Of a DNA stretch of 64,000 nucleotides, positions 62,803 through 64,000 are shown one piece after another. Under the pieces are notes generated by a model, which saw only the letters and a program-made list of their open reading frames with translations, had not been told where the DNA came from and ran no database searches. Position 1 is the first letter of the stretch, and each line of letters opens with the position of its first letter. The stretch is taken from the NCBI GenBank assembly GCA_036867785.1, contig CP145411.1, positions 1,612,001 to 1,676,000 of the forward strand, read 5' to 3'. The stretch is from Plasmodiophora brassicae. Lineage: Eukaryota > Endomyxa: Phytomyxea > Phytomyxea > Plasmodiophorida. The translations under genes and the position numbers were made by a program.

Positions 62803-64000
62803 TCAATGCATAATGTACCGATCATAGATGCCGTACGGACACCGTGAACCAGCAGCATGGAGCGTATATGGAGCGTGCTCTAATCTGTCATTGCCCAAAG
62901 GAGTCCAACTCCCCGCACCCCCGGTTTTCGAAAGGGTGTGGTTGTGTGGATCCCCAATAAATTGGATGATTCGTTCCGCATTTACCTGCGTTTCCAGCTG
63001 GCAATGTGTTCTTGGCGGTATGCACGCGCCATCCAATTCACAACTTTCCTGGATGAGCATTATTGCAATGTGCTGCCTCGCGTCTGGGTCGTGGCTGCTA
63101 ATCGCGGCGTCCACGAATGTTTGAAAGTGATTTACTTTTTCGACTTCAACTTTTTCTTGGACGCGAAGGCGATATTGTTTGCCGCCAGATACGCGAGCAG
63201 CCGTTTGAACGGCCGATGCGCGTTCTTAAATTTTATGGTGCCTTGGAGGTCTCCGAAGGTGGACCCGGACGGTGATGCAGTCTTGTTCTTGATGCCCGGA
63301 TCGAGAACGACGAACACGACGTCGCGCGTAGCGGGTTGATAGAGGAAACACACCCGTCCGGCATCAAAAGCAATTTCAATCTCGCTGCATAAAGGGAGGC
63401 CATTCCACGGATTGTCGATGTCTTGTTCGGTCAGGTGGAAGGTCGGCAGAGCTTTTCGGCATCTGTAGTCCCACAGTGTTGCTCGCCGATGTGATCTGAT
63501 GGAATTTGCCCAGCAACCATGCAGTAGCTGCGATCGGCATCATAGAATTTGCGGACACGAGTCGCGAACTCGCTCTGTTGCGTACAAAGACGCGATGACG
63601 ACGACGATGCGCTCTGCGACCACGGCGGCCGAACGTACTTCGGGTGGAAGAGCGCTCGATGATAGTGCTGGACACTCGGGAGGACACGAATAGCGTCCGC
63701 AAGGGCTTTCGTTGATGACTGGCGATCGGCGCGCAGAATGCGCTCGTCCTGCATCCTCATCAGCTGCATTTCTAGAAGCTTGGCTTCCTGACCGTGAAGC
63801 TTGGCTTTCTGGTATTGAAGATGGACTTTCTCGGCTCCAAGGCGGAAGACGTGTTGACGGACCAGCTTTACGTCATCGTCGAACAGAATTCGCTCGTCAT
63901 ATGTCCACTCTGCACGGCCAACAATGAGGCATTGCAAACGGCCCAGCTTGAGTTCTATGTCGTTGATCTGTCTCGTCACCGAGGCGATCTCTGACTCGAC
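62803..64000 (-). pseudogene. HNH-type nuclease-like family, inverted second copy, broken
   Basis: Reverse-orientation copy of the gene at 56014-57075, about 85-90 percent identical over most of its length: QINDIELKLGRLQCLIVGRA, ALADAIRVLPSVQHYHRALF, FLYQPATRDVVFVVLDPG and LLAYLAANNIAFASKK are recognisable. The HNH core is incomplete and the reading frame is not continuous, so it is probably a pseudogene. The 5' end lies at or beyond the window edge. Confidence 0.7.

Overview
This window is nuclear DNA of a GC-rich, gene-dense eukaryotic protist. Nearly every gene has introns, mostly about 50-65 nt with GT/AG ends. Genes sit tens to a few hundred bases apart and are often convergent with 3' ends 20-70 bp apart. 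The gene set is eukaryotic throughout. A DYW-type PPR protein, a TPR-Hsp70 fusion and a multicopy HNH nuclease family argue against an ordinary fungus or animal. A compact-genome protist, for example a plasmodiophorid-like rhizarian, fits, but this is inference and I cannot fix the taxon from sequence alone.

Layout. 1-3.6 kb: gamma-tubulin complex protein 2 (minus, 3' end cut by the window). 3.75-8.3 kb: HFM1/MER3 meiotic helicase (plus). 8.4-10.8 kb: intronless mitochondrial PPR-DYW editing factor (minus). 11.0-12.9 kb: DNA polymerase beta-like protein with an intact lyase domain but an altered polymerase active site. 13.0-13.5 kb: small P-loop kinase. 14.0-16.2 kb: a previously hidden non-coding snoRNA host gene, with at least five box C/D snoRNAs in its introns and a three-copy structured RNA element. 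16.2-18.7 kb: LRRC49-like protein. 18.9-20.0 kb: augmin subunit HAUS8. 20.3-22.2 kb: Lys-rich protein. 22.9-24.3 kb: MFS transporter. 24.3-26.5 kb: TPR-Hsp70 fusion. 26.8-29.4 kb: a hypothetical protein and SAMHD1. 29.6-30.3 kb: decayed ankyrin gene. 30.3-31.7 kb: secreted GH16 glucanase. 32.6-35.9 kb: tandem LtrA-family membrane proteins. 36-37 kb: acidic protein. 37.1-38.6 kb: aspartic protease. 38.7-40.5 kb: NOP56. 40.7-41.6 kb: ECO1/ESCO cohesin acetyltransferase. 41.6-45.2 kb: tandem MFS transporters. 45.4-47.6 kb: large membrane protein of unknown family. 48.1-49.7 kb: FKBP-TPR immunophilin with a heat-shock element. 49.7-50.7 kb: MGRN1-type RING ligase. 51-51.6 kb: mitochondrial pyruvate carrier. 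51.9-52.6 kb: single-pass membrane protein. 52.9-55.0 kb: GT61-type glycosyltransferase. 55-64 kb: a repeat-rich stretch with Ty3/Gypsy fragments, two inverted HNH nuclease copies, the mismatch-repair gene PMS2 and tyrosine-recombinase element remnants.

Functional threads. Several genes belong to microtubule nucleation and modification (GCP2, HAUS8, LRRC49) or to genome maintenance and meiosis (MER3, PolX, ECO1, PMS2, SAMHD1). Box C/D snoRNP biology appears twice: the snoRNA host gene and NOP56, the protein that binds such RNAs. The two also share an upstream palindromic motif, TCCGT(N)ACGGA, which occurs again upstream of the TPR-Hsp70 gene. The strongest new observation is the snoRNA host gene. 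Four of its intronic RNAs carry 12-13 nt guides to universally conserved 18S or 25S rRNA segments at the correct distance from box D.
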